A stretch of 17,631 nucleotides of DNA from Pseudomonadota bacterium (lineage in GTDB: Bacteria > Pseudomonadota > Alphaproteobacteria > Rhizobiales > Beijerinckiaceae): NCBI GenBank assembly GCA_028876585.1, contig JAGWRL010000109.1:1-17631 (forward strand), read 5' to 3'. The position numbers and the translations under genes were made by a program. Positions within the stretch are counted from its first letter, which is position 1, and each line of letters begins with the position of its first letter. Below the pieces are notes generated by a model that saw only the letters and a list, made by a program, of their open reading frames with translations, did no database searches and was not told the origin of the DNA. Shown piece after piece: positions 7,853 through 14,540 of the stretch.

Positions 7853-8320
7853 TTAGTGCGACAGCGCGCGCGGCTCGGCCGGCCGATCCGGACCCCAGAT
7901 CTTCTCCAGATTGTAGAACTGGCGAATGTCGGGCCGGAAAATATGGATGATGGCGTCGCCCGCGTCGATCAGCACCCAATCGTTGACCGGCTGGCCCTCG
8001 ATCCGCGGCGGCTTGAAGCCGGCGTCGCGGCAGGCCTTGACGACCCGCTCGGCGATGGCGCCGACATGCGTGCTCGACCGACCGGTGGCGACCATCATCA
8101 CATCGGCGAGACTGGTGCGGTCGGTCACGTCGAGCGCGACCACATCCTCCGCTTTGGCGTCCTCCAGGGCGGTCAGCACCGTCTTGATCAGAACGCTCTC
8201 CAGCGGCGTCGACGCGGCGTCTTTGGGCGCGGCGCGCTTGGCGCGAGGGCGTTTCGGGGCGGTGGGGGCGTCCTGGGTGAGGCTCAGCGGCGGATCCTTT
8301 CCTGGTTTTAGACCGTGCAA
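7853..8320 (-). CDS. rsfS: Ribosomal silencing factor RsfS
   Basis: RsfS binds ribosomal protein uL14 and blocks 30S-50S joining when nutrients are short. The conserved domain runs from LESVLIKTVLTALEDAKAED (40-59) through DVTDRTSLADVMMVATGRSS and PRIEGQPVNDWVLIDAGDAI to HIFRPDIRQFYNLEKIWG. It is preceded by a Lys/Arg/Ala/Pro-rich segment. The start is uncertain because no in-frame ATG or GTG precedes the domain. TTG at 8320 gives 155 residues but has no ribosome-binding site. A CTG at 8287 gives 144 residues and lies 7 bases after AGGAAAGGA, an excellent Shine-Dalgarno. I report the TTG as the outer limit. It is the first gene of the rsfS-rlmH-envC-ctpA operon; nadD, often its upstream neighbour, is not here. 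Confidence 0.92.
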   Translation of the reverse strand: MHGLKPGKDPPLSLTQDAPTAPKRPRAKRAAPKDAASTPLESVLIKTVLTALEDAKAEDVVALDVTDRTSLADVMMVATGRSSTHVGAIAERVVKACRDAGFKPPRIEGQPVNDWVLIDAGDAIIHIFRPDIRQFYNLEKIWGPDRPAEPRALSH

Positions 8321-8403
8321 CGCAACATGAGCGCAAGCGGCGCGCTTTTCAAGACGCGCGCCCTTGCAGGGTGAATATTCGCGCCCGAGTGGCGCCGGCG
8401 CCG

Positions 8404-8805
8404 CTAGGGCGCGCCGAGATAATGCGCGTCCGACACCGGCTCGGCCCAGTCGACGGCGCGGCCGTCGAGCGCTTCCTGGATCGCGATATGGGTCATCGCC
8501 GTCGCCGGCGCCGCGCCATGCCAATGCCGTTCGCCCGGCGCGAACCACACCACGTCGCCCGGCCGTATCTCCTCGACGCCGCCGCCCTCGCGCTGCACCC
8601 GGCCGAGGCCGGCGACGACGATCAGCGTCTGCCCGAGCGGGTGGGTGTGCCAATGGGTGCGCGCGCCGGGCTCGAACGTCACCGCATTGCCGGCGGCGCG
8701 GCCGGGCGGCGTCACCGCAAACAGCGGATCAATCCGCACCACGCCGGTGAAATAATCGGCCGGCCCCTTCGCCGAGGGCCGCGATCCATTGCGAATGATG
8801 TCCAT
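8404..8805 (-). CDS. Cupin protein of the manganese hydroxynitrile lyase (GtHNL) type
   Basis: This 133-residue single-domain cupin is very like the (R)-selective hydroxynitrile lyase GtHNL of Granulicella tundricola, as I remember that sequence: [16 protein letters not shown] near the N-terminus, the phrase [16 protein letters not shown], and [17 protein letters not shown]. Counting from the ATG at 8805, the metal ligands reported for that enzyme fall at His53, His55, Gln59 and His94, all present, and Gln110 is also kept. Gln59 replaces the Glu of the standard cupin motif. ATG at 8805 (AGAGG upstream) is preferred over the TTG at 8838. The physiological substrate is unknown, and many such COG1917 proteins are unstudied. 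No neighbouring gene suggests a cyanohydrin pathway. The cupin fold is certain; the reaction is inferred from motifs. Confidence 0.9.
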   Translation of the reverse strand: MDIIRNGSRPSAKGPADYFTGVVRIDPLFAVTPPGRAAGNAVTFEPGARTHWHTHPLGQTLIVVAGLGRVQREGGGVEEIRPGDVVWFAPGERHWHGAAPATAMTHIAIQEALDGRAVDWAEPVSDAHYLGAP

Positions 8806-8865
8806 AAGCGCCTCTGGGTTGTCGCCGACAGCTAACAACGCCGCCGCGGCGGCGCAAGCCGGCGC

Positions 8866-9780
8866 CTATGCCGGGCGGGAATCGTCCATATCCGCATAGG
8901 GGCCGAAATCGGCGCGGTGGCCAATTTGGGAGAAGTGATCGCTGATGAGCCAATAACGCGGCGGATTGTAAAGATTTTCGGGCGTGCAGGGATAGGGGAA
9001 CAAGTCGCCCGCCAGATCGTCCCTGACGAGGAAGGCGTTGGCGCCCGTGATGTTCGTCCCCACCAGCGTATAGTTCTTTGAAACCGCGACGTCGGCGATC
9101 GCCTTCAGACTCGCGCCCATATAATCCGTGCCGCGCCAGGATTTATGCGGATCGTAGGTTTGCTTCTTGGAGAGATTCGCGGGAAATTTCGCGTTGTATT
9201 CGATGCAGATCAATTTTGGCTTCAACTTTAGCGCTTCGAGCAAATAAATATCATTCCCGTCTATGTCGATCGACAGAAAGTCGATGACGTCATTTGGCGG
9301 CGCGCACCGCCGCAACAGGGCGTCAATGTTTTCCGCCGTGACGTTTTCGACGAGCAGGTTCAGTCGGCTCGGAATGATCGACGCGAATTTCTCCTGCATC
9401 CGAACCGCGTTGCGGACCCGTCGCTCGATCCAGCAGCCGCGCCAGCCCTTGTGCAACAAATAGAGCGAGTTGCACTCCAACCCGTCCCCGACGCCAATTT
9501 CGACAAAATATCCGCGCTCGACGCCAAGGCGCCCGAATATTTCTTCGATTACGCCATCCTCATCGCCCTGACTGTAGACTTTGAAGCCGAATTTTTCCAG
9601 TCTACTTTCGTCTTTAGGCAACTTCTCCAATATTATTTCGATTTCACGCCGCGCCAGATAGCCGTTCGAACTTCTGATCTGGCTGGAGATGTAACCGAGT
9701 TCCTTCCCGACTTTGACTCTGGATTTCCACTTGTCGATCCATTTCCTGATAGTCTTGGAAACGTTTCCGGTCGATCTCAC
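8866..9780 (-). CDS. FkbM-like protein with class I SAM-methyltransferase fold
   Basis: This 304-residue cytoplasmic protein begins with a basic helical region (1-65). After VYSQGDEDGVIEEIF comes a Rossmann-type core: YFVEIGVGDGLECNSLYL (motif I, 91-108), GWRGCWIE (112-119), VENVTAENI (144-152) and DFLSIDIDGNDIYLLEAL (167-184), then LICIEYNA (190-197). This is the pattern of FkbM-family methyltransferases often seen among surface polysaccharide genes. The substrate is unknown. The start is GTG at 9780 with GGAGAG five bases upstream. Codons are clearly richer in A and T than in adjacent genes (for example the Lys/Asn/Ile-rich segments), suggesting horizontal acquisition. It is flanked by short gaps of about 60 bases, with a cupin on either side. 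Confidence 0.82.
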   Translation of the reverse strand: MRSTGNVSKTIRKWIDKWKSRVKVGKELGYISSQIRSSNGYLARREIEIILEKLPKDESRLEKFGFKVYSQGDEDGVIEEIFGRLGVERGYFVEIGVGDGLECNSLYLLHKGWRGCWIERRVRNAVRMQEKFASIIPSRLNLLVENVTAENIDALLRRCAPPNDVIDFLSIDIDGNDIYLLEALKLKPKLICIEYNAKFPANLSKKQTYDPHKSWRGTDYMGASLKAIADVAVSKNYTLVGTNITGANAFLVRDDLAGDLFPYPCTPENLYNPPRYWLISDHFSQIGHRADFGPYADMDDSRPA

Positions 9781-9845
9781 CCATTCTCTCCGCGTTGGAA
9801 ACGTTCGTTGCTGTGCGCCGCGCTATCCTTCCCGCAAACCATCGC

Positions 9846-10223
9846 CTAGCGCCAGCGGCCGGCGACGGGAAACGCCTCGTCCGGCCCCGGCCACGGCGGC
9901 ATGGTGACGGCGACGAAGGCGAGCCCTTCCGCCCCGGCGCGAAACTGGAAATGCGCGCCGAGCGGGATCGTCAGCGCGACGCCCGGCCGCACTGGCGTCA
10001 CGCTCTCCTGCGGCCCGAGCCTGCGCCACACCTCGCCCGCGCCGGCGACGACGTACCAGATCTCCTCCACCGTGCGATGCGCCACCGCCGCCGAGACCTG
10101 ATCGGGGCCGAGCGTGAAATGGGCGAAACTGCCGCCCTTCAGCGCCGCCAGCAGCCGCACCTCGCTGCCGTCGGGGGCGAGGGCGTCGGGCGCGGCGGGC
10201 AGGGTTTTGCTTTGCAGCGGCAT
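9846..10223 (-). CDS. Small cupin-domain protein downstream of a sensor kinase
   Basis: This 125-residue single cupin barrel has the strand-turn pattern HRTVEEIWYVVAGAGEVW (motif 1, 49-66) and PGVALTIPLGAHFQFRAG (motif 2, 80-97), ending with VTMPPWPGPDEA. Motif 1 has His49 and the Glu53-Glu54 pair, but the other His of the usual HxH is replaced by Ala47; His91 is present in motif 2. Metal binding may therefore be altered or lost. The ATG at 10223 has GAGG seven bases upstream and lies 9 bases after the kinase stop, so it belongs to the same transcript as the MarR/OmpR/kinase genes. A ligand-sensing or sugar-isomerase-like role is possible but not shown. Confidence 0.85.
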   Translation of the reverse strand: MPLQSKTLPAAPDALAPDGSEVRLLAALKGGSFAHFTLGPDQVSAAVAHRTVEEIWYVVAGAGEVWRRLGPQESVTPVRPGVALTIPLGAHFQFRAGAEGLAFVAVTMPPWPGPDEAFPVAGRWR

Positions 10224-10232
10224 CGGGCGGCC

Positions 10233-11615
10233 TCACACGGGAATTCGCAAAGTGGCGCGCAGGCCGCCGAGCGGGCTGTCGTTGAGCAGCACGTCGCCGC
10301 CATGCGAGCGGGCGATGTCGCGGGCGATCGACAGGCCAAGCCCGGAGCCGCTCTGGTCCTGATTGCGCGCCTCGTCGAGCCGGAAGAACGGGCGGAACAC
10401 GTCCTCGCGCGCGGCCGCCGGCACGCCCGGCCCGTCGTCGTCGACATGCACCAGGACGAACCGCCCCTCGCGCGCGGCGGCGATTTCGACCCGCCGGCCA
10501 TAGCGCTGCGCATTGCCGACGAGATTGGCGAGGCAGCGCCGGATCGCCATCGGCCGCACCGTCACGGTGAGGCCGCCTTTGGCGACGAGCGCGACCGGCG
10601 CGCCGTGCCGCTCGGCGTCGAGCCGCATGTCGTCGAGCATGGCGGAAAGATCGGTCGGCGTCGCCGCCTCGCCGCTGTCGCCGCGCGCGAAGGCGAGATA
10701 GCCTTCGAGCATCGCCTGCATCTCGTCGATGTCCTTGTCGAGATCCTGCGTCTCGGCGCTGGGCTCGAACATCGCCAGCGACAGGCGGAAGCGGGTGAGG
10801 ATCGTGCGCAGATCGTGGCTGACGCCGCTCAGCATCGCGGTGCGCTGTTCGTTGGCGCGCTCGATGCGGCGCTTCATCTCGACGAAGGCGAGGCCGGCCT
10901 GGCGCACCTCGCGCGCGCCACGCGGATGGTAATCGTGGAACCGGCCCTTGCCGAAATCCTCCGCCGCCTTGGCGAGGCGCAGGATGGGGCGGATCTGGTT
11001 GCGCAGGAACAGGATGGCGACCGCGATCAGCGCCACCGAGGCGCCGAACATCCAGAAGATGAAGATATGCACGTTGGCGTCGTAGCCGAGCGAGCGCTTG
11101 GTGATGAACCGCGCGACGCCGAAGCCGAGATCGACCCTTATCTCCATCAGCCCGGATTTGCCGACCGTATCGACCCAGATCGGGAATTTGAGCTGGTGGG
11201 CGAGTTCGCTCGGCAGCGCCCGCGTCAGCGGATCGAGGAAATCGAAGAACCGGCGCGGCAGCCGCGGCGGCAGCGGCTGCGGCGGCATCAGATCGACGCT
11301 CATGCGGAAGCGCTCGGAGGCGATCTCGCGCAGCCGCTTGTCGTCGGCCCCGAGCGGCAGCATCTGATAGAGATCGACCACCGCGCCGACGTCGCGCGCC
11401 ACCGCGTTCGACAGCCGGTGAGTGACGAGGTCCCAATGTCGCTGCATGAACAGATAAGCGACGCCGGTCTGCAGCAGCACCATCGGCAGAATGACGATCA
11501 GCAGCGAGCGGGCGTAAAGCCCCTTGGGGAACAGGCCGGCGAGCGTGCGCGCGCCGCTGCGCCACAGGTCGCGCCCCAGATGCAGCGCGCCGCGCGTGTA
11601 GCCGATCGCCGTCAT
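10233..11615 (-). CDS. Membrane sensor histidine kinase (EnvZ-like)
   Basis: This 460-residue kinase is predicted to sit in the inner membrane. One span is at about 35-57 (SLLIVILPMVLLQTGVAYLF) and a second at about 183-204. They enclose a periplasmic sensor region of about 125 residues that includes a Pro-rich stretch (111-120). A HAMP-like linker begins NQIRPILRLAKAAEDFG. The H box SGVSHDLRTILTRFRLSL places the phosphorylated residue at His267. The ATPase domain has NLVGNAQRYG (364-373), DDDGPGVP (392-399) and SGSGLGLSIARDIA (422-435). ATG at 11615 overlaps the stop of the response-regulator gene by four bases (ATGA), tying the pair together. The signal sensed is unknown. In the alphaproteobacterial PetP/PetR layout, a kinase next to PetR is its presumed partner. 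Confidence 0.95.
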   Translation of the reverse strand: MTAIGYTRGALHLGRDLWRSGARTLAGLFPKGLYARSLLIVILPMVLLQTGVAYLFMQRHWDLVTHRLSNAVARDVGAVVDLYQMLPLGADDKRLREIASERFRMSVDLMPPQPLPPRLPRRFFDFLDPLTRALPSELAHQLKFPIWVDTVGKSGLMEIRVDLGFGVARFITKRSLGYDANVHIFIFWMFGASVALIAVAILFLRNQIRPILRLAKAAEDFGKGRFHDYHPRGAREVRQAGLAFVEMKRRIERANEQRTAMLSGVSHDLRTILTRFRLSLAMFEPSAETQDLDKDIDEMQAMLEGYLAFARGDSGEAATPTDLSAMLDDMRLDAERHGAPVALVAKGGLTVTVRPMAIRRCLANLVGNAQRYGRRVEIAAAREGRFVLVHVDDDGPGVPAAAREDVFRPFFRLDEARNQDQSGSGLGLSIARDIARSHGGDVLLNDSPLGGLRATLRIPV

Positions 11616-12325
11616 GGGTCGGCGACCAGTTTATAGCCGGCGCCGCGCGCGGTTTGCAGATAGAGCGGATTGGCCGGGTCGTCCTCCAGCTTGCGGCGCA
11701 GCCGGTTGATCTGCACATCGATGGTGCGCTCCTGCCCGCCGCCGCCGCCCCCCGACAGCGCCTCGCGCGACACGCTGACGCCCGGCGTCGCGCCCAGCAG
11801 CCGCAAAATGTCGCGCTCGCGCTCGGTCAGCCGCACCAGCGCCTCGCCCTTCCGCAATTCGCCGCGCTCGGGCAGGAACAGGAACGGGCCGAATCGCAGC
11901 CCCGGCTCGTCGGCGGAAGGCGCCGGCGCCACGGCGCGGGTGCGGCGCAGGATAGAGCCGATCCGCAGCAGCAGCTCCTTGGGCTCGTAGGGCTTGGAGA
12001 GATAATCGTCGACGCCCGCCTCCAGCCCGCGCACCCGGTCGGAGGCGTCGCCGCGCGCGGTCAGCATCAGGATGGGAATGTCGGAGCTCTCGCGCAGCCG
12101 CTCGGCGAAATCGAACCCGTTTTCGCCCGGCATCATCACGTCGAGCACGATCAGTTCGAACGCCAGGCTCGCCAGCCGCGCCGAGGCCTCCGCCGCGCTG
12201 GCGACCGCCGTCACGCGATAGCCGTTGCGGCCGAGATAGGACGCCACAAGCTGGCGCAGCCGGCGGTCGTCGTCGACCACCAACACATGCGGGGCGTCGT
12301 CGGGCGGCGCGGCGGTCGCGGACAT
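11612..12325 (-). CDS. OmpR-family response regulator (PetR-like)
   Basis: This 237-residue transcription factor has a receiver domain at about 12-125, with the acidic pocket VVDDD (16-20), phospho-acceptor Asp62 in LIVLDVMMPGENGF, Thr89 and Lys111. A winged-helix DNA-binding domain spans about 143-235 (RLTERERDILRLL ... TIDVQINRLRRKLEDDPANP ... TARGAGYKLV). A run of six glycines (192-197) sits in the winged-helix domain just before QERTIDVQ. The ATG at 12325 follows GGGAGGG at ideal spacing, so the longer frame back to 12376 is rejected. It lies 47 bases after the MarR-type gene and overlaps the kinase gene. MarR plus OmpR in this order matches petP-petR, described in Rhodobacter capsulatus as needed for growth and located near the bc1 genes. 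Orthology is inferred. Confidence 0.95.
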   Translation of the reverse strand: MSATAAPPDDAPHVLVVDDDRRLRQLVASYLGRNGYRVTAVASAAEASARLASLAFELIVLDVMMPGENGFDFAERLRESSDIPILMLTARGDASDRVRGLEAGVDDYLSKPYEPKELLLRIGSILRRTRAVAPAPSADEPGLRFGPFLFLPERGELRKGEALVRLTERERDILRLLGATPGVSVSREALSGGGGGGQERTIDVQINRLRRKLEDDPANPLYLQTARGAGYKLVADP

Positions 12326-12372
12326 GCGATCCCTCCCAGAATCCATCTTATCGGAATTTGCCGCCGGCGCGG

Positions 12373-12870
12373 TCAATTCCTCGCCTCGCCCGGCGCGTCG
12401 ATCAGCGCCAGGATGCGTTCGCGCGCCTCGCGGTCGATCATCTCCAGCAAGAACGCCGCCGCCTCGGTCTTGGCGTCGGGGCCGAGCGCGCGCATGGCGG
12501 CGGCGAAGCGGCGGGTCTGCGCGCGCGCCAGCTTGAGCGCGAGATCCTCGCCCTTCGCCGTCGCATGCAGCCGGCGCTGGCGCCGGTCCTGCGCGCCCGC
12601 CCGCGCCTCGATGAAATCCTGCGCGACCAGCTCCTTCAGCACGCGATTGAGGCTCTGCTTGGTGATGGCGAGAATGTCGAGCAGCTCGGCGATCGTCAAT
12701 CCCGGATGGCGGGCGACGAAATGCAGCACGCGGTGATGGGCGCGGCCGAAGCCGAACGTCTCCAGCAGCCGGTCCGCGTCGGCGACGAAATCGCGGTAGG
12801 CGAAATAGAACAGTTCGATCATGTCGTACATCGGCGCCGCGTCAGCGGCGGGGTCGGCAACGGAACGCAT
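12373..12870 (-). CDS. MarR-family transcriptional regulator (PetP-like)
   Basis: This 165-residue dimeric winged-helix regulator has N-terminal helices (15-45) for dimerisation. The DNA-binding core is HHRVLHFVARHPGLTIAELLDILAITKQSLNRVLKELVAQDFIEAR (45-90). The wing follows, DRRQRRLHATAKGEDLA (95-111), with the D-x-R-x-R pattern typical of the family. ATG at 12870 is used; an in-frame TTG just before it is unlikely, and GAGA lies upstream. It is first in the set with the OmpR regulator and kinase, an order like petP-petR of alphaproteobacteria. No ligand can be inferred. It is 43 bases from the stop of the GT4 gene upstream on the same strand, so read-through from that gene is possible. Confidence 0.93.
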   Translation of the reverse strand: MRSVADPAADAAPMYDMIELFYFAYRDFVADADRLLETFGFGRAHHRVLHFVARHPGLTIAELLDILAITKQSLNRVLKELVAQDFIEARAGAQDRRQRRLHATAKGEDLALKLARAQTRRFAAAMRALGPDAKTEAAAFLLEMIDREARERILALIDAPGEARN

Positions 12871-12913
12871 CAAGGTCTCGCGATTGGCGGGAGTTGGAGG
12901 GAAAACGCGCTCG

Positions 12914-14224
12914 TCACGCCGCCGCGCCGGCCCGCTCCATCAGCGCGCGGGCGCGCTCGACATGGGCGGCCCAGGTGAGCGGCTGGTAGCCGGCGATCCT
13001 GGCCAGCGCTTCGCGGCGGAATTCGGACGCCTCGTCGGCCAAAGCCTCGACGGCGGCGACCCAGGCCGGCCCGTCGATGGCGTCGGCGAACATGGCGTAG
13101 CCCGCGCCGACCTCGCGATGCGCCGAGATGTCGGAGATGATCGCCGGCGCGCCGGCGGCCAGACATTCGACCACCGGCAGGCCAAAACCTTCGGTGAAGG
13201 AGGGCGCGACGAGCGCGGCCGAATCCGCCATCAGCCGCGCGAGCCCGGCGTCGGTGAGGTCGGAGGCTTCGGCGAGGAACGGGGCGAGCTGGCGCGAGCG
13301 CTCCAGCACGTCGACGATGTTCTCGTTCTCCCAGCCGCGCCGTCCGGCGATGACGAGGCGCGGCGTCGCCGCGCCGTGCCGCTCCACCAACCGGCGCCAG
13401 ACGGCGAGCAGGAACAGCAGATTCTTGCGCGGCTCGATGGTGCCGACATAAAGGAAATAGGGGATCGCCGGCCGGCGCGGCGGCGTGCGCCGCGCGGCGG
13501 AGAAGGCTTCGTCGACCGCGAGCGGGACGATCTCGATTTCGGGCGCGCGCAGGCCGCGATCCCCCAGCGCGGTCGCGACGGCGCGGCGCGAATCCTGCGA
13601 ATTGACGATGGCGAGCGAGGCGTAATCGGAGACCGTGGCGAGGCGCGCGACATGACGGTCGAGCGCGCCGGGGGAGCAGAATTCGGGAAACTCGACCGGA
13701 ATCGCGTCATGCAGGAAGAAGGTCGAGCGCACGCCGCCGTTCTTCAGCCAGCGGAACCGCTCCGGCTTGTCGAGCTGGGCGTGCGAGCAGTGAAAGAACA
13801 TCGCGGGCTGATCGCCGTGGCGGCGCAGCCGGCGGGCCAACCGCGTTTCCGCGCGCAAAATGTCGCGCGGCGGAAACGAATCGAGGTCGCGCCACCAGCT
13901 CGGCCAGCGCTTGGGCGAGCGGAACCGCACCGGCTTGGCGGCGGCGGCGTCGAACGGCCGGTCGAGCCATTCGCGCAAAGCGACATAGACGCCGTCGCTC
14001 GGTGCGCCCGCGTCGAGCCGCCACGCCGCCTCGACCCGTTGCAGAATGTCCTTCGCCCGATTGGCGCGCACGACGCCGAAGAACACCGGCGCGTTGAAAA
14101 CGCAGGTCACGCGGGGATCGTCTATCATATGCTTGGCGTAGGCGTATTCGACGCGATCGATCCCGGTCGGGCCGCTGCGGAAGATGCGGGTGGCGAGCCG
14201 GGTGATGTCGAGGTAGATATTCAT
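12914..14224 (-). CDS. Family 4 (GT-B) glycosyltransferase
   Basis: This 436-residue cytoplasmic or membrane-associated retaining glycosyltransferase probably adds a sugar to a surface polysaccharide. The N-terminal domain opens MNIYLDITRLATRIFRSGPTGIDRVEYAY, a form shared with GT4 enzymes of polysaccharide loci. The nucleotide-sugar-binding C-terminal domain has FLYVGTIEPRKNLLFLL (257-273), RLVIAGRRGWEN (289-300), LVAPSFTEGFGLPVVECLAAG with the EX7E pair Glu345 and Glu353, and AIISDISAHREV. ATG at 14224 starts the conserved opening. The frame is open to 14386, with another ATG at 14275, but that extension is not family-like. It is divergent from the KpsS-like gene across a 316-base gap, suggesting shared control. 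Donor and acceptor sugars cannot be read from the sequence. Confidence 0.93.
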   Translation of the reverse strand: MNIYLDITRLATRIFRSGPTGIDRVEYAYAKHMIDDPRVTCVFNAPVFFGVVRANRAKDILQRVEAAWRLDAGAPSDGVYVALREWLDRPFDAAAAKPVRFRSPKRWPSWWRDLDSFPPRDILRAETRLARRLRRHGDQPAMFFHCSHAQLDKPERFRWLKNGGVRSTFFLHDAIPVEFPEFCSPGALDRHVARLATVSDYASLAIVNSQDSRRAVATALGDRGLRAPEIEIVPLAVDEAFSAARRTPPRRPAIPYFLYVGTIEPRKNLLFLLAVWRRLVERHGAATPRLVIAGRRGWENENIVDVLERSRQLAPFLAEASDLTDAGLARLMADSAALVAPSFTEGFGLPVVECLAAGAPAIISDISAHREVGAGYAMFADAIDGPAWVAAVEALADEASEFRREALARIAGYQPLTWAAHVERARALMERAGAAA

Positions 14225-14540
14225 GTCGCCGTCCGAGGCCCCGCCGCCGCGCAGCCGCCGCGGCGCGCGGTACATGACGCTTCGCCGGGCATTTGTAAAA
14301 CGAGGGGTCGGACCCGCTCCCGGTTTGCGGCGCCACAAAATCGGTGCTATCGCGAGGCACGCGAAATGCATGACGCCACGCGTCAACGGTTTGTAAAGTT
14401 TGATATGAGTCGCGTTGCGCCGCGCACGGGAACGGATCGCTGCGCCGATTTCGCCGCAATTGGCTGGTTAGGGTTAGCGAACTTGTCCGGCCCTGGGGCG
14501 TGGGCTAGTTCTGTTCGCGAAGCAGGGGGTGCGACAGCGA
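14225..14540. promoter_or_regulatory. Divergent intergenic region between GT4 and KpsS-like genes
   Basis: This 316-base gap contains no gene I can support and must hold the promoters of both divergent genes. On the plus strand TTGTCC (14483-14488) is followed after 17 bases by TAGTTC (14506-14511), 30 bases before the KpsS-like ATG; this is a weak -35/-10 match. On the minus strand a TTGACG hexamer occurs at 14387-14382 without a clear -10 box. The octamer tttgtaaa occurs twice (14292-14299 and 14390-14397), possibly by chance. Confidence 0.4.

Noticed and set aside
11730..11760. Possible frameshift at the poly-glycine run of the response regulator
   Set aside because: The reading frame stays correct on both sides, and the winged-helix motif continues normally as TIDVQINRLRRKL.
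14225..14386. N-terminal extension of the GT4 protein to 14386 or the ATG at 14275
   Set aside because: The extension is Arg/Pro-rich and lacks family features, while MNIYLDITRL at 14224 is a typical opening.
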